Assembly (NCBI GenBank): GCA_025093555.1
Contig: JAIWNF010000029.1
Location: 186,001 to 250,000, forward strand
Origin: Circinella umbellata
Lineage: Eukaryota > Mucoromycota > Mucoromycetes > Mucorales > Lichtheimiaceae
DNA length: 64,000 nt
Reading direction: 5' to 3'
The notes under the pieces were generated by a model that worked only from the letters and a program-made list of their open reading frames with translations, was not told the origin of the DNA and ran no database searches. Made by a program: the position numbers and the translations under genes. This document shows, piece after piece, positions 1-11,688 of the stretch (positions are counted from its first letter, which is position 1; each line of letters starts with the position of its first letter).

Positions 1-551
1 GCTGCTGCAGCTGCCACTGCTGCCAATGTCGTTGCAGAAGAAGTAGGTGCTGTTGAATTAGAGGATGCTCGTTTCTTCATTCTATCACTAAATCTTTTTC
101 TTTCCCGCTGACGTTGTTGTCGAATTTCATTTTCTTTTACTGATTTTTCTAAATGATGTTGCATTACTTGCCTTTTATTTAGCCACCAAAATAACATACG
201 GTATTTTAATGGTAATGCAAGGGCAATGATTTCTTCCACCAAGTAGGTTTCTTCACATTCAGGAACAGGACAGTCAACAAAAACCAATTCAGTGATACCT
301 TCGTTATTTGCCTGTTTTATGGCTGATAGAGTATATTTTTCTAAACAAGGCTGACATATATAATGATTACATTTATCTGGAGCACATAAAATAGGATTTA
401 TGTTTGGTGGTGGTTCTGTTGCTGTTATATCGCCATCATTGTTATCGTTGTTATTATTGGTAATTGGACGTGATGTCGCATCGTAATAATCCTCAAAACA
501 AATAGTACAACGAATAGTTGTTTGATATTTTTTAACTACCTTAATAACCAT
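1..551 (-). CDS. RING-finger protein, 5' part (runs off left edge)
   Basis: Seen: an open frame from an ATG at 551 down to base 1 with no stop, about 183 codons. Cysteines and histidine fit a C3HC4 RING: C15-x2-C18, C61-x-H63-x2-C66-x2-C69, then C94-x4-C99. A hydrophilic, Asn/Asp-rich insert lies between the first and second pairs. After the RING come a Trp-rich helix (FWWLN near 124-128), a strongly charged Glu/Arg/Lys stretch and an Ala/Ser/Thr-rich tail that is cut by the window. Known: such rings, especially the C-x4-C last pair, occur in RING1 of RBR-type ubiquitin ligases. Inference: a ubiquitin-ligase-like protein. The IBR and RING2 parts, if present, lie outside the window. No introns are seen in this part. 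The RING call is firm; the RBR class is not. Confidence 0.75.
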   Translation of the reverse strand, partial: MVIKVVKKYQTTIRCTICFEDYYDATSRPITNNNNDNNDGDITATEPPPNINPILCAPDKCNHYICQPCLEKYTLSAIKQANNEGITELVFVDCPVPECEETYLVEEIIALALPLKYRMLFWWLNKRQVMQHHLEKSVKENEIRQQRQRERKRFSDRMKKRASSNSTAPTSSATTLAAVAAAA

Positions 552-1529
552 GAATAACTAAATATTCTTATACGAAAGGGGTTTATAAGTGGAAAAGCAA
601 GAAAAAAAAAGATAGTGATCAAATAATATAGATTTAAGAGACAGTTAAATGAGGGTTTTTTATACTAAAGAAACACTTGTTATTGACGCGTAGTCATGCA
701 AATAATAACTTAATACTGTTAATAGGTATACTAAAGCATAAAAAAATGTATATCGTCGTTTGGCTACGCATATTTTTTTCTTACTATACCTGAAAAGTCT
801 AATGTTACTTCTACTACTTGATGCTACGCCTCAATTTTTGTGATCAAATAATTTTTTTTCTCTAGGTATGTAGAAAAAAACTTTATTTTGCATTATTTCA
901 ATACTTAAAACCAACAATTAGATTTTATATTGTAATAGTACTTGTTAATTATTGATGGTCGTACAACCATTATAGCAAAAAAAAAAAAAAGATTACACAA
1001 AAGTCAACGACCACATCATCAGTGTATTGTAAATAATGACGAGTAAAAACTAGGTACTAAATTTGTAAAAATAAAACTTAAGGTTTTCAAATGTAATTTT
1101 TGATTCAAGATGCTTAATAAAATGTAAAAGAATGCTTCAGGTAATGAAAAAATATTATTACATAAGATCAAGAACGCAGTACTCGGAAAATAATAAGCTA
1201 CATTTTCGGCGGGTAAAACGATGTCAACTATTACAAGTACAAACATATATGAATTTATTCATATTTTTTAACAATGTTTATAATAGTAAATGTGTCAAAA
1301 AGAAAAGAAAAAAGTTGATGAGAATATCTTTTTGTTCTGGTTCTTTAAAGAAAGATCAAAACATTCATATTTCGTGTGTAACACTATAAAAGTTCTCTGA
1401 CCAGATCAATAGCTAATACATTCTTAAACTCACATAGAGCATTAGTTCTTAGCAAAACTTTTCAATAACAATTTATTGTTAATTGGCACAGCCTACTTTT
1501 TGTATACCCATACATAGTATATTTTCCAT
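552..1529. other. AT-rich intergenic DNA, no gene seen
   Basis: Short open frames at 1019-1246 (minus) and 1132-1389 (plus) have no recognisable domain and a composition typical of AT-rich non-coding DNA. No RNA gene or repeat structure was seen. Confidence 0.5.
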
Positions 1530-1813
1530 TTTAGAAGTTAAAATATTATTTGCTTCTTTGCGTAGCCAATGTTATTTTACTTTATTTTGCTGTTTTTCTT
1601 GCTACGCGAAGTTTTTTACCTAAAATAAAAACATACGTTCATTTTTTTTTCTGGTTTATTAATAGCGGTTTATAATTGAGATAGGTAATAAATAAGAGGA
1701 AAAAAAACAAGTATTAATTAATTTTTAGTGTGCCCGGAATAATAATGTCATTACTGTATTTATATTATTTTTATGGTGACTTTCGTAAAAAATAATGAAA
1801 AAATAGATATACT
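1530..1813 (+). repeat. Orphan 3' flank of a B-type subtilase copy
   Basis: This stretch aligns, with clear divergence, to the DNA just downstream of subtilase B' (about 24299-24606) and, inverted, to 16771-17078. The best-matching block is TCTGGTTTATTAA at about 1651, which is TCTGGTTTATTAA at about 24417, followed by similar GAGATA and GTGT...AATGTCAT blocks. It joins region X of IR1 at 1814, as the B flank joins IR1 at 16770/16771. No subtilase coding sequence remains to its left. Inference: a remnant of a further B-type gene copy whose coding part was lost. Confidence 0.6.
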
Positions 1814-2541
1814 TATACAATAGTTAATTAATATCTGCGAAAAAATAAAACTGTAGACGGCTGTCTGTCTCTATTTGAAGCTCGACGACATATTATTTTA
1901 TGAATCGTTTTGGAGAAAAAATATCTGTTTTTAATGTAGTAATCATATCTTTTAATAATATTACTTATGATATACGTATCTTAAACCTTTCAGTAAAAGT
2001 AAAAATTATACGTAATCTTTACAACAACTTAATACAAATGGGTGGTAAGCTTTTTATAATTTTGTGTTTTGTAGTAGAAGATTCAAGATATAATTTCACT
2101 GTCTGTGGTTCTCTACTTACAATGAAGATTGTTTCGTGGTAAATTTATTCTTCTACATTCTGTACATAAACATTGTAATAACAAATATGGTAGCAGATAA
2201 ATATATTAAATTACTATTATTATTATTATAAACACAATGGTATGAATATAAATACGTAAAAAGTTATGTGTGGGCAAAAGGAAGGGGCCAACAGAAATAT
2301 TAAACTAAAATATAAAAAATAAGTGAGAAAAATGGATAGATTTCAATTGTGGTTTTCGCTGTGAATGTGTGTCTAAATTCGTATCTGAACATGCTGCACA
2401 TGTTTGTGGGAGTGCGTTATGTAATTAATGATTTAGAAAGAAGACTGTTACATTATATCGTTATATCGTTATATCGTTATATCATTATTGTTATTATTCA
2501 ATTATCTTTCCTCATAACCATTTAAATGATGCAGTTGACGG

Positions 2542-2757
2542 ATGTTTTTAACTGCCATTAATTTTTTGGAACCATGTTCAGGTGGTAATTCCATAGCATC
2601 AGCTGTGCTACCATTGGCATTTATCTTCGGATATCAGTTTATTGATAAGTTAATTAGAAAAGAACATTCCAAAAGCTTATTTGGTCCAAGATATTTATGT
2701 GGCATTAGTGATAATAATAAAAAGTCCGAATCGGTGGGACATTCATTCAATAAATAA
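2542..2757 (+). pseudogene. Unidentified ORF in IR1 arm, possibly a gene remnant
   Basis: A 71-codon frame, hydrophobic in its first half, with a counterpart at 15830-16048 on the minus strand that differs by one in-frame extra codon and a Ser/Pro change. The frame has no good start, and the preceding sequence contains an ATG-less related frame. No family was recognised. It may be a broken fragment of an older gene carried by both arms, or chance. Confidence 0.2.
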
Positions 2758-3350
2758 TTTAAGCAGTTCAATACATAAGAAACTTAATTGATCACTTCGT
2801 AATTATACTGTAGCAATAAAAAAATATTCACAGTTTATAAAAAAAAGAGTATTAATCACGGGTTGATTCATGGTTGATTATCATGGTTGACAATTTACTT
2901 TATAATTTTTAGTGTTGGTGGTATTGATAATCTACATATAATACTTATATTTATGCTTTTACTACGTAAATTAATTTTGTTATGTACCTAGTATACAGAT
3001 GTTTGTCTTTTATTTGACAAGAGTACCTTTTCGGTTTTATTCTGTTTCCACAGACTATTGTTTCATCTTTATTAAAAGCGAAAAATAACACAATTCATCA
3101 GTATATAAATTCTACTTTTAATGCACTGGCGCAAAGCTTTGCTAAGAGCTTTTAGATAGCCTCCCACGGTGTGTGAATTACTACAATTGTACATTAGAAA
3201 ATAAAATAAAGGGAAATTATATCATCTAATCAAAACCGGAGAGATGGAAAGATATTAGATTGAAAAGTCTTTTTTTGCACGCTCTCAATACTGTTTCACA
3301 TAAGAACGTATTGCTTGTCATATACAGAGACACTTGTATATATCTATCTA

Positions 3351-3689
3351 CAGTCAACCCCCGTTTTTGCACCTCCCGTTTGTGCAAATCTCCCGGTTCT
3401 GCACCATTCGTTTTTGGAAATGTTAAAAATACTTAATAGAATCGCAACTTGCAACTTGCAACTTGCATCAAGGTTTTTGGGCGAGTTGCGCTAATCGGGA
3501 GTAAGCCATACTATAATTTTATATTTGTGTATATTATTCTTATGAATCTTTATCCAAATATGGAAATACCCAAAATGCTAGCAAAGAATAATTGATGAGA
3601 TGCTGTATTTTAATATATATCAAGTTTTGTTTATTGCAAGTCTTTGGTTCTGCAACAAAAATTAGGAAATCTCAGGTGGGGGTTGACTG
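3351..3689. mobile_element. MITE with CAGTCAACCCCC ends, TA target (pogo/Tc1-like)
   Basis: 339-bp element with perfect 12-bp terminal inverted repeats CAGTCAACCCCC / GGGGGTTGACTG, flanked by TA on both sides. The left end carries three imperfect repeats of CCCGTTTTTGCAC type, and near 3440 there is a run of CTTGCAA repeats. It has no coding capacity. TA target duplication and CAGT ends are typical of non-autonomous Tc1/mariner-pogo elements. It is duplicated within IR1 (copy at 14896-15234). Confidence 0.8.
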
Positions 3690-4572
3690 TATGTAAGTAT
3701 TAAAGCAATAGACGTAGGACGCTATTTATTTGATATATTATTAACAAATTCATCCTTTTGTTATTTATTACGTAGAAAGATTGAAAAATATGAGGATATT
3801 AAAAGAAATTCCTCTTGCTGTATAAATACCTTTAACAGACTGTGACGTACCCTTGGCGACCAAGCAGGACGCAACGAATGTCATTATCATGATTATAGTT
3901 TCAAGACTAGTTCAATTACAAAGCGTTTTAATGCTCAAATTAATTTATATCATGATATTTTTAATCTGTTCTTGTCATTGTAAATATAATATCCTCAAAA
4001 GAAGCGTTTCCTTTCCTTTTCGACATGTAATTCGAACGTTAAAAACAAAAATCAACATACGACGTATAAAGAAAAAAATCACTATTATGCATACAAAAAT
4101 TAGGAAGTTAGTTTAAAAATAGTTCAGTAAATGCAAAGACTAACTCTCTGCTGAAGCTGAACAAATCTATATTTGTAGAGAACACCACTGCTAATTAAAA
4201 CACTCACCAATTTGCTGAAATTGATTACTTTTACAAAAATACTAGGCTGTCAATTTCCAATCTGAAATTACAACATTAAAGAAGAACCAAACATCTAACT
4301 TTGAATTATTAAAAAAGAGAGCAGCTTAGTAGTTCCTAGATTATGATCAATTAATCAAAGAACATCATACGTTATTGAAAAAGTAAAAATATATGTAACA
4401 ATAAAATATAATATTATAATGTACGTAGTATTACATAGAGAGGTAGAGTGCAGCTAAAAGTTCTGATATGAATAATAAATTATAAGCAGGAATAGTGACT
4501 TGGCTGAAGAATGGCTGAGTGGATAGGTTTAAATATGGGGGGAGGGGAAGAGAACATAGTATACTTCTAACT

Positions 4573-6223
4573 TTACAGTTCAGTTTTCTTTTGACCGTTG
4601 AAAAGAAGCTTGTTGGGTGTAGCGGAATCGGGAATGGCTCCAATCTTGTTATTGGTAGTAATCTTGAGAACTGCGTTGTAAAGATTACTGGGTGAAATTC
4701 CTTGCTCCAAACCAGGAAGCAACAAAGCAGCGACACCAGCTACATGGGGGGAAGCCATGGATGTGCCAGACATAGATGTTATAGCACTTACTCCGCCAAT
4801 GTATGTGCTAGTAATAGCTCTGCCAGGAGCTAAAACATCAACACAGCGACCGTAGCAACTGAAATCGTCCATTGTGTCTTGCTTATTAACGGAACCCACG
4901 GTTAGAACATTTGCGTTATTGGCAGGAATCTGTTGGCATGCATCAGATGCAGAATTACCAGCAGCAACGACAATAGGAATACCGGCTTGCACAGCAGCTG
5001 TAATAGCGTTGTTCAATGTAGCTGCGCCAGAGCTGGAGCTAGGTGCACCAAGGGACATGTTAACGACGACAGGGCGATTCTTACCCTTCTCTTGGTTGAC
5101 GACATATTCAATACCACTAATCACATTGGAGAGAGAACCAGAACCTTCGCTTGAGAGAACTTTAACACTGACAATGTTGACCTTCTTTGCAACACCATAT
5201 TTGCTGCCACCAATGATACCACTAACGTGAGTTCCGTGGCCCCCACCTTCAAGTGGATCTTGGCTACCGTATGCAGAATAACCATGTTTAGCACGACCTC
5301 CGAAATCTTGATGGTTGACGTTACAGCCATCATCAACAACATATACTGTGACACCAGAGCTAAAAATATGTGATAGAAAATTGGTTATTTAAAAATCAAA
5401 ATCATTTTTTCTAATGATGTATAAAATTCAGACAGAAGAAAGAACATACCCGCCACGTGAATCGTAAATGTAGGGTTGAGTCAAAGCAGATTCGCGCTGC
5501 GAAATACGTGCCAAATTCCATTCAGCACCTGCTTGTTCAAGATATGAATCTGCACGCTTGGATTTCTATAGTTTTATACGTATTTTTGAGGAAGGTAAGT
5601 ATATTTTATTCATTGTCAACAATAGAAATAATAAAAAAATTTTGTTATATTTACAGTGCTTTCAGGATCAGGCTTGGGCAAGTCAAATTGAATGATCTCA
5701 TCGGGAACAATTGTAACAACTTCAGAGAAACCCTTCAAGATTCTTTCCACAATACGATTATCTGCAAGTGAGACACCAAGAGCTTTGAAGTTACCAGCGA
5801 CATCAAACGATTTAAGTACTCGGATGTTGCTGTTACCCATTGGATCATTAGCTTGACTGTCCACACCCTCGAACTTTTCGCCTAATTCTTCGAAAAGATC
5901 ACCGAATAATTTGGTGGTGTCGCTGATAAACTTGGGAATAACTATAAATTTATATATAATGATCGCATGGTATTTCGATTGTTTGTTTGCGTGTTTAATA
6001 TAAGAATAAATATTTGATAGTTAATGCAACCGGTTACTATTTTTGCACGTAGTAACGAATTATTCATTTTTTTATTTCTTTGTGGATTCTTACAGTCATC
6101 AACAGCGGCATCTTTATTCAATTGAATGATATAGTTTTGAGTTTTACGCTGTCCAGTTGGAGCAGCAGATGTAACGGTGCCCAGCACCAATACTGCAAAA
6201 CACGAAAGGGATATGAATTTCAT
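4573..6223 (-). CDS. Secreted subtilisin-like serine protease, copy A
   Basis: Four exons, complement of 6094-6223, 5655-5941, 5450-5565 and 4573-5359, give 439 residues. The start is the ATG at 6223, which opens a signal peptide (MKFISLSCFAVLVLG...SAAP). Next come an I9-type propeptide (YIIQLN to about residue 130) and an S8A proteinase-K-type catalytic domain. The triad is visible: Asp in VYVVDDG, His in GGHGTHVSG, Ser in SGTSMASPHVAG. The oxyanion Asn lies in VVAAGNSAS. The frame is intact and all splice sites are GT-AG. Known: S8A enzymes are broad endopeptidases secreted for protein digestion. It is identical to A' and about 85-90% similar to B/B'. It is divergent to A' across the IR1 centre, with a TATAAAA box 106 bp upstream of the ATG. 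Function is confident; the substrate is unknown. Confidence 0.93.
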
Positions 6224-6328
6224 TTTCAATAAAAACGTTCTACAGTAGCAATTGGAATAATGTAGTGAAAGGAAGGAGTTAAGGTTGAAAAAGTAAGATG
6301 AGAGAGAAACAGAGAAAAAAAAGTGTGG

Positions 6329-6335
6329 TTTTATA
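6329..6335 (-). promoter_or_regulatory. TATA box of subtilase A
   Basis: TATAAAA on the minus strand, about 106 bp upstream of the ATG of copy A, followed by a CT-rich stretch. The same element precedes A' (12250-12256), and a TATAAAAT at the same place precedes B and B'. Confidence 0.6.
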
Positions 6336-6796
6336 CCAATTTTTAATTCCTTAATAATCCGTTTTTTGTATTCATTTTGCTTTGTGTTGTCAGGCTACAG
6401 TAATAGAAAAAGAGGATTGTTTTCTAGTAATAAAAAAAGAAATAAATTTCAAAAAAGGATAAAGAAGCCGGTAAAAGTAATATGTATAATTTGTAAAAGA
6501 GTAATACTATATAATTGTCAAGTCATCTATGCTACGTGCGTTTTATTCCGCGATCTTCTCATAACAATAATAATAAATGCATGGAGATAAAGAGTCTCGA
6601 TCGATACAACACAGAACATTACGATCAACCTGAATGCAGACATCTTGTACTTTGTTGCTCATATCTATTAGAGGGACTCACGTGAATTATTTACATTTGT
6701 ACGAGTTATCGGATTATCGTCTCACAAATAAACAAATTGAGCGGGCGCTCATCCTTTGTGAGAAAGTAATATATAGTATATGTAACTTTTAATCAC

Positions 6797-6829
6797 GAGA
6801 CTAGATCTAGTTCCACCAGATTTAGTCTC
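6797..6829. repeat. Hairpin around CTAGATCTAG in subtilase upstream region
   Basis: GAGACTAGATCT, a short loop, then AGATTTAGTCTC form a 12-bp stem with one G-T pair. The hairpin recurs at 11756-11788 (IR1 right arm), and a cleaner form with CTAAATCTA / TAGATTTAG lies at about 19335-19359 in IR2. A second GAGACTAGATCTAG lies at about 7340. It could be a transcription factor site or an element end; which one is not known. Confidence 0.45.
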
Positions 6830-6896
6830 TACTTTGTTTTTTAATTTTGATACATTAAAAGGCACAAATGATGTCAGAAAAAAAAAGAGGTCTGGT

Positions 6897-7082
6897 TTAT
6901 CTCATAACAACTGTTGCGCAAAACTTAAGGTAATATCCATTTACTATATCTAGTTTGAATTTCCATTTAGCATTACTGCGTCTGCCGCCATTGCTTTTTC
7001 TACCTTTGCTTTTAAAATCCCAGCCAGGACTTGCGAGCAAGCAATAATAGCAGAAACAGCAAGTATAAAAAAAACAGAGCAA
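6897..7082 (-). other. Small conserved ORF without ATG upstream of subtilase A
   Basis: A 61-codon frame: a Cys/Tyr/Leu-rich start, then a basic segment (GRKSNGGRRSN) and KWKFKLDIVNGYYLKFC. The B-type paralogue (minus strand 19420-19600 region; plus strand 21777-21945) keeps the frame with GRK..GGR..N.KWKFKL..VNGY.LKFC. No ATG starts it, and the substitutions between copies are only partly at third positions. It could be an exon, a fossil coding segment or chance. No function is claimed. Confidence 0.2.
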
Positions 7083-7589
7083 TATCTATTATGTATGTTA
7101 TTCTTGCTGTTGGAAATATAATTGCTTTCAAATAAGTAAAAACTAGAACATCTAACTACTATTCTTTAAATTTTTCATTATCTACCAACCAATTTCAATT
7201 CGTTATACATGCCAACACAGTATATCCTCCTGGAACTTATAAATTAAAAAGTACATTTTACATAAGCTACCTACACCATTTTCTGTACGGTGCTTATAAT
7301 GCTTGATCAACTATCTGACTAGATGTTTTTATTCAAAGTGAGACTAGATCTAGTATTGGGAGTGCAAAGATATTCATAAAGATAGTGGAGCTACCAACTT
7401 TTTGTTTTTACTGCATATGTTGGGTCTAATCATACGTACCTACAATCTTAACTTTCCAAATTCATAAAGTCCGAGGAGGTCGGGTAAACATTTTAAGCAG
7501 GAGTTAGCGCTTTTTTTTGAGCTTCACCCCCACGTTCTCTTTTATTTTACGTAGCACCAAATTAACAAAAAATTGAAAATCTGTACAAA

Positions 7590-8035
7590 ATACAACTTCA
7601 ATTCAATTTATAAAGGAGACACAAAGTCCAGGGTTTTTTTTTATTCTATTTTCGGTTGCATAAATATTTTTTTGTGTATTGTTACGTCCCATTCGCATGA
7701 TATTTAATAAAATCAAAAAAGAAATCTAAGGAAGTCCGAATAAAAGACTCAAGAAATTACACAAAGTATCACTTCAATTCAATTTATACATACATGAGAC
7801 GCAAAGTCCGAGGTTTTATTTTTATTTTTATTCTTGGTTGCATAATTTGTTTTTGTGTATTGTTACGTATGTCCCGTTCGCTTCGTATGATATTCAATAA
7901 AATAAAATAAGAAATATAAGAAATTCCTAATAAAAGACTCAAGGAATAAAAGAGTTATATCGGTAACTTAATAAAACGATCTTATTGCATATGAAATTGA
8001 ATCCGCTCCCAAGTAATGCCGAATTTCATTAGACA
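7590..8035. repeat. TGTTACGTCCC repeat (LTR-like), partly duplicated in tandem
   Basis: Two imperfect tandem units about 178 bp apart share ACTTCAATTCAATTTATA, CAAAGTCC..GG, TGTTACGT and AAGACTCAAG blocks. The same dispersed sequence recurs in the IR2 spacer (about 20182-20580) and at 56750-57167. A TG start and a length of a few hundred bp fit a solo LTR, but no clear CA end or target duplication was found. Confidence 0.5.
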
Positions 8036-8148
8036 GATGTGAACGTAATTATCATTCCTTGTTTAAAACTTTTGATAGAGATTTATTTCTGGTAATAATA
8101 AAAGATATGGCAATAATAAAAATAATTGTGATACTTATAAAAAGACAA

Positions 8149-8172
8149 GATATATATATATATATATATATA
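8149..8172. repeat. TA microsatellite
   Basis: Run of TA dinucleotides followed by a short GA-rich run; mirrored at about 10413-10436 in the other arm. Confidence 0.8.
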
Positions 8173-8895
8173 CAGAGAGAGAAAGAGAGAAGTGGAAACC
8201 CTCAAAAAGGTGGTGACAGTGCTCAATGATTGCATAAATATAAATATTTATTGTTGTTTGTTTCTACTGTTTATAACCTTACCGAGTTTGTCAAGAGAGC
8301 ACCCTAAACGGAAACACATTTATTCTCAATGAGATACTTTGTTCTCTAGAAATCTTTCGAATTCCGTTGGCTATCATGAGCCGTTTAGAATAGTAGTTTC
8401 TCTCTAATATGTGATGCTACGACGTTTGTATATATAATATGTTTGTACATATGTAAAGTATTCTATTTACTTATTTAACACTACTTTTTGCATCCTGTCT
8501 CCACTCGGTGCCATATTCTTTATTCGAGCTATCAACGCTTAGCTTCCCTTGAGCCATTACCCACAGTCTATTATTTTATAAGATATTGATACTTGACAAG
8601 TCACCGCTAAGCTTATAGCATATTTTTGGGTTGTCTTCTTAATCGTCAACGTCTCCATCTTCACTTTCTCTTCTTCGAGCACTGGCAGTAGTATTAGCTG
8701 CTGCGTTATCTGTGGGATTTATGTACTACGAGGGTTGTGTAATAACCCGTAGAGCGTTCCTAAATTTTCCCTCCAATTGTTTTTTCCCCGTGCGATTACT
8801 TTCACACGGATTTTCAATTGTAGTGGCACAGCGCCAACAGTCATAGCCAATCTTTTTGTGATATTAACAGTAGAATTCCTCTTACTAAACAGACT

Positions 8896-9689
8896 TGATC
8901 AATAGATAATGGTAGGTATATTGCAGCCGTTTTCAATACTGTATCCTGTTCATTTTATTACCTTTACTATTAATAAAACCATTTTATTGATACTTCCTAT
9001 AATCCAACTACCACAGAACGTTTTCGTTATACGTACATATGTCCATTAACAGTACTTCAAATAAGAGCCGCAGCATCTAATATTATTGTGTTGTTGCTTC
9101 ATGTATCTCATCATATGCACCTACCATAATGTAATAGTTTTCTGAAGTAGTTTAAATGATGCTCAATCGTATGATAATACATTACTTACTATTAAAATCA
9201 TGTTATTATCGCTGATAAGATAAAGAAAAAATATCGAAGTATCATATGATAAGACACTTTAATTCTGTTAATTTTATTGTTACTAAGATAATTCCACCGG
9301 TACATACGTAAATAATTACAGACCCAGCAATTCCGAAAAAGATCGCACAGATAATTGGGCGGTGTTAATGGGGAATTTGTGTAATTATGAAGATTATTTT
9401 TCACTTTGTGTTCAGACAAAAATTTGCATTGATAAGCACTTGTAGTTATTTTTAAAAAAATCGCATGAATAAAGCTACTTTACGTAATTAAATGATCTAA
9501 GAGCAGTACCGCCTTTTTTTTGGATGATATTCAAACACATTGGTACGTACTAGTGAGCAGTAAAAATTAGTGTATTTTATATTATATTATTATTTTTAGG
9601 CTCGTTTCAAGAGCGTTAAATCAATCAGAACAAACACCATCCACAAAAAGATATTATATCAAGAAAAAAATCGTACACTTTCTTCGTGG
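8896..9689. other. IR1 spacer (palindrome centre)
   Basis: 794 bp of single-copy, AT-rich DNA between the arms. The last paired bases are 8895 and 9690. A 73-codon frame on the minus strand (9198-9419) has no recognisable features. No gene is supported. Confidence 0.7.
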
Positions 9690-11502
9690 AGTCTGTTTAG
9701 TAAGAGGAATTCTACTGTTAATATCACAAAAAGATTGGCTATGACTGTTGGCGCTGTGCCACTACAATTGAAAATCCGTGTGAAAGTAATCGCACGGGGA
9801 AAAAACAATTGGAGGGAAAATTTAGGAACGCTCTACGGGTTATTACACAACCCTCGTAGTACATAAATCCCACAGATAACGCAGCAGCTAATACTACTGC
9901 CAGTGCTCGAAGAAGAGAAAGTGAAGATGGAGACGTTGACGATTAAGAAGACAACCCAAAAATATGCTATAAGCTTAGCGGTGACTTGTCAAGTATCAAT
10001 ATCTTATAAAATAATAGACTGTGGGTAATGGCTCAAGGGAAGCTAAGCGTTGATAGCTCGAATAAAGAATATGGCACCGAGTGGAGACAGGATGCAAAAA
10101 GTAGTGTTAAATAAGTAAATAGAATACTTTACATATGTACAAACATATTATATATACAAACGTCGTAGCATCACATATTAGAGAGAAACTACTATTCTAA
10201 ACGGCTCATGATAGCCAACGGAATTCGAAAGATTTCTAGAGAACAAAGTATCTCATTGAGAATAAATGTGTTTCCGTTTAGGGTGCTCTCTTGACAAACT
10301 CGGTAAGGTTATAAACAGTAGAAACAAACAACAATAAATATTTATATTTATGCAATCATTGAGCACTGTCACCACCTTTTTGAGGGTTTCCACTTCTCTC
10401 TTTCTCTCTCTGTATATATATATATATATATATATCTTGTCTTTTTATAAGTATCACAATTATTTTTATTATTGCCATATCTTTTATTATTACCAGAAAT
10501 AAATCTCTATCAAAAGTTTTAAACAAGGAATGATAATTACGTTCACATCTGTCTAATGAAATTCGGCATTACTTGGGAGCGGATTCAATTTCATATGCAA
10601 TAAGATCGTTTTATTAAGTTACCGATATAACTCTTTTATTCCTTGAGTCTTTTATTAGGAATTTCTTATATTTCTTATTTTATTTTATTGAATATCATAC
10701 GAAGCGAACGGGACATACGTAACAATACACAAAAACAAATTATGCAACCAAGAATAAAAATAAAAATAAAACCTCGGACTTTGCGTCTCATGTATGTATA
10801 AATTGAATTGAAGTGATACTTTGTGTAATTTCTTGAGTCTTTTATTCGGACTTCCTTAGATTTCTTTTTTGATTTTATTAAATATCATGCGAATGGGACG
10901 TAACAATACACAAAAAAATATTTATGCAACCGAAAATAGAATAAAAAAAAACCCTGGACTTTGTGTCTCCTTTATAAATTGAATTGAAGTTGTATTTTGT
11001 ACAGATTTTCAATTTTTTGTTAATTTGGTGCTACGTAAAATAAAAGAGAACGTGGGGGTGAAGCTCAAAAAAAAGCGCTAACTCCTGCTTAAAATGTTTA
11101 CCCGACCTCCTCGGACTTTATGAATTTGGAAAGTTAAGATTGTAGGTACGTATGATTAGACCCAACATATGCAGTAAAAACAAAAAGTTGGTAGCTCCAC
11201 TATCTTTATGAATATCTTTGCACTCCCAATACTAGATCTAGTCTCACTTTGAATAAAAACATCTAGTCAGATAGTTGATCAAGCATTATAAGCACCGTAC
11301 AGAAAATGGTGTAGGTAGCTTATGTAAAATGTACTTTTTAATTTATAAGTTCCAGGAGGATATACTGTGTTGGCATGTATAACGAATTGAAATTGGTTGG
11401 TAGATAATGAAAAATTTAAAGAATAGTAGTTAGATGTTCTAGTTTTTACTTATTTGAAAGCAATTATATTTCCAACAGCAAGAATAACATACATAATAGA
11501 TA

Positions 11503-11688
11503 TTGCTCTGTTTTTTTTATACTTGCTGTTTCTGCTATTATTGCTTGCTCGCAAGTCCTGGCTGGGATTTTAAAAGCAAAGGTAGAAAAAGCAATGGCGG
11601 CAGACGCAGTAATGCTAAATGGAAATTCAAACTAGATATAGTAAATGGATATTACCTTAAGTTTTGCGCAACAGTTGTTATGAGATAA
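11503..11688 (+). other. Small conserved ORF without ATG, IR1 right-arm copy
   Basis: Exact mirror of the 61-codon frame at 6897-7082; it starts at a TTG and ends in TAA. See that entry for the comparison with the B-type region. It lies about 670 bp upstream of subtilase A' on the same strand, so it could also be part of a transcribed leader. Confidence 0.2.

Larger units (their letters stand above)
1814..8895. repeat. IR1 left arm (palindrome with 9690-16770)
   Basis: Left arm of a long inverted repeat. From about 3056 to 8895 each position x pairs with 18585-x, and every stretch compared by eye is identical, including all open frames. From 1814 to about 3055 the match drops to roughly 97%, with small indels such as a different copy number of an 8-bp GTTATATC repeat near 2460. 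The arm contains subtilase A, a MITE and a shared upstream region. Confidence 0.92.

Noticed and set aside
4874..5230. 118-codon plus-strand frame antisense to subtilase A (and its counterparts in the other copies)
   Set aside because: It lies exactly over the protease catalytic domain in the opposite strand, and its composition follows from the GC-rich codons of the real gene.
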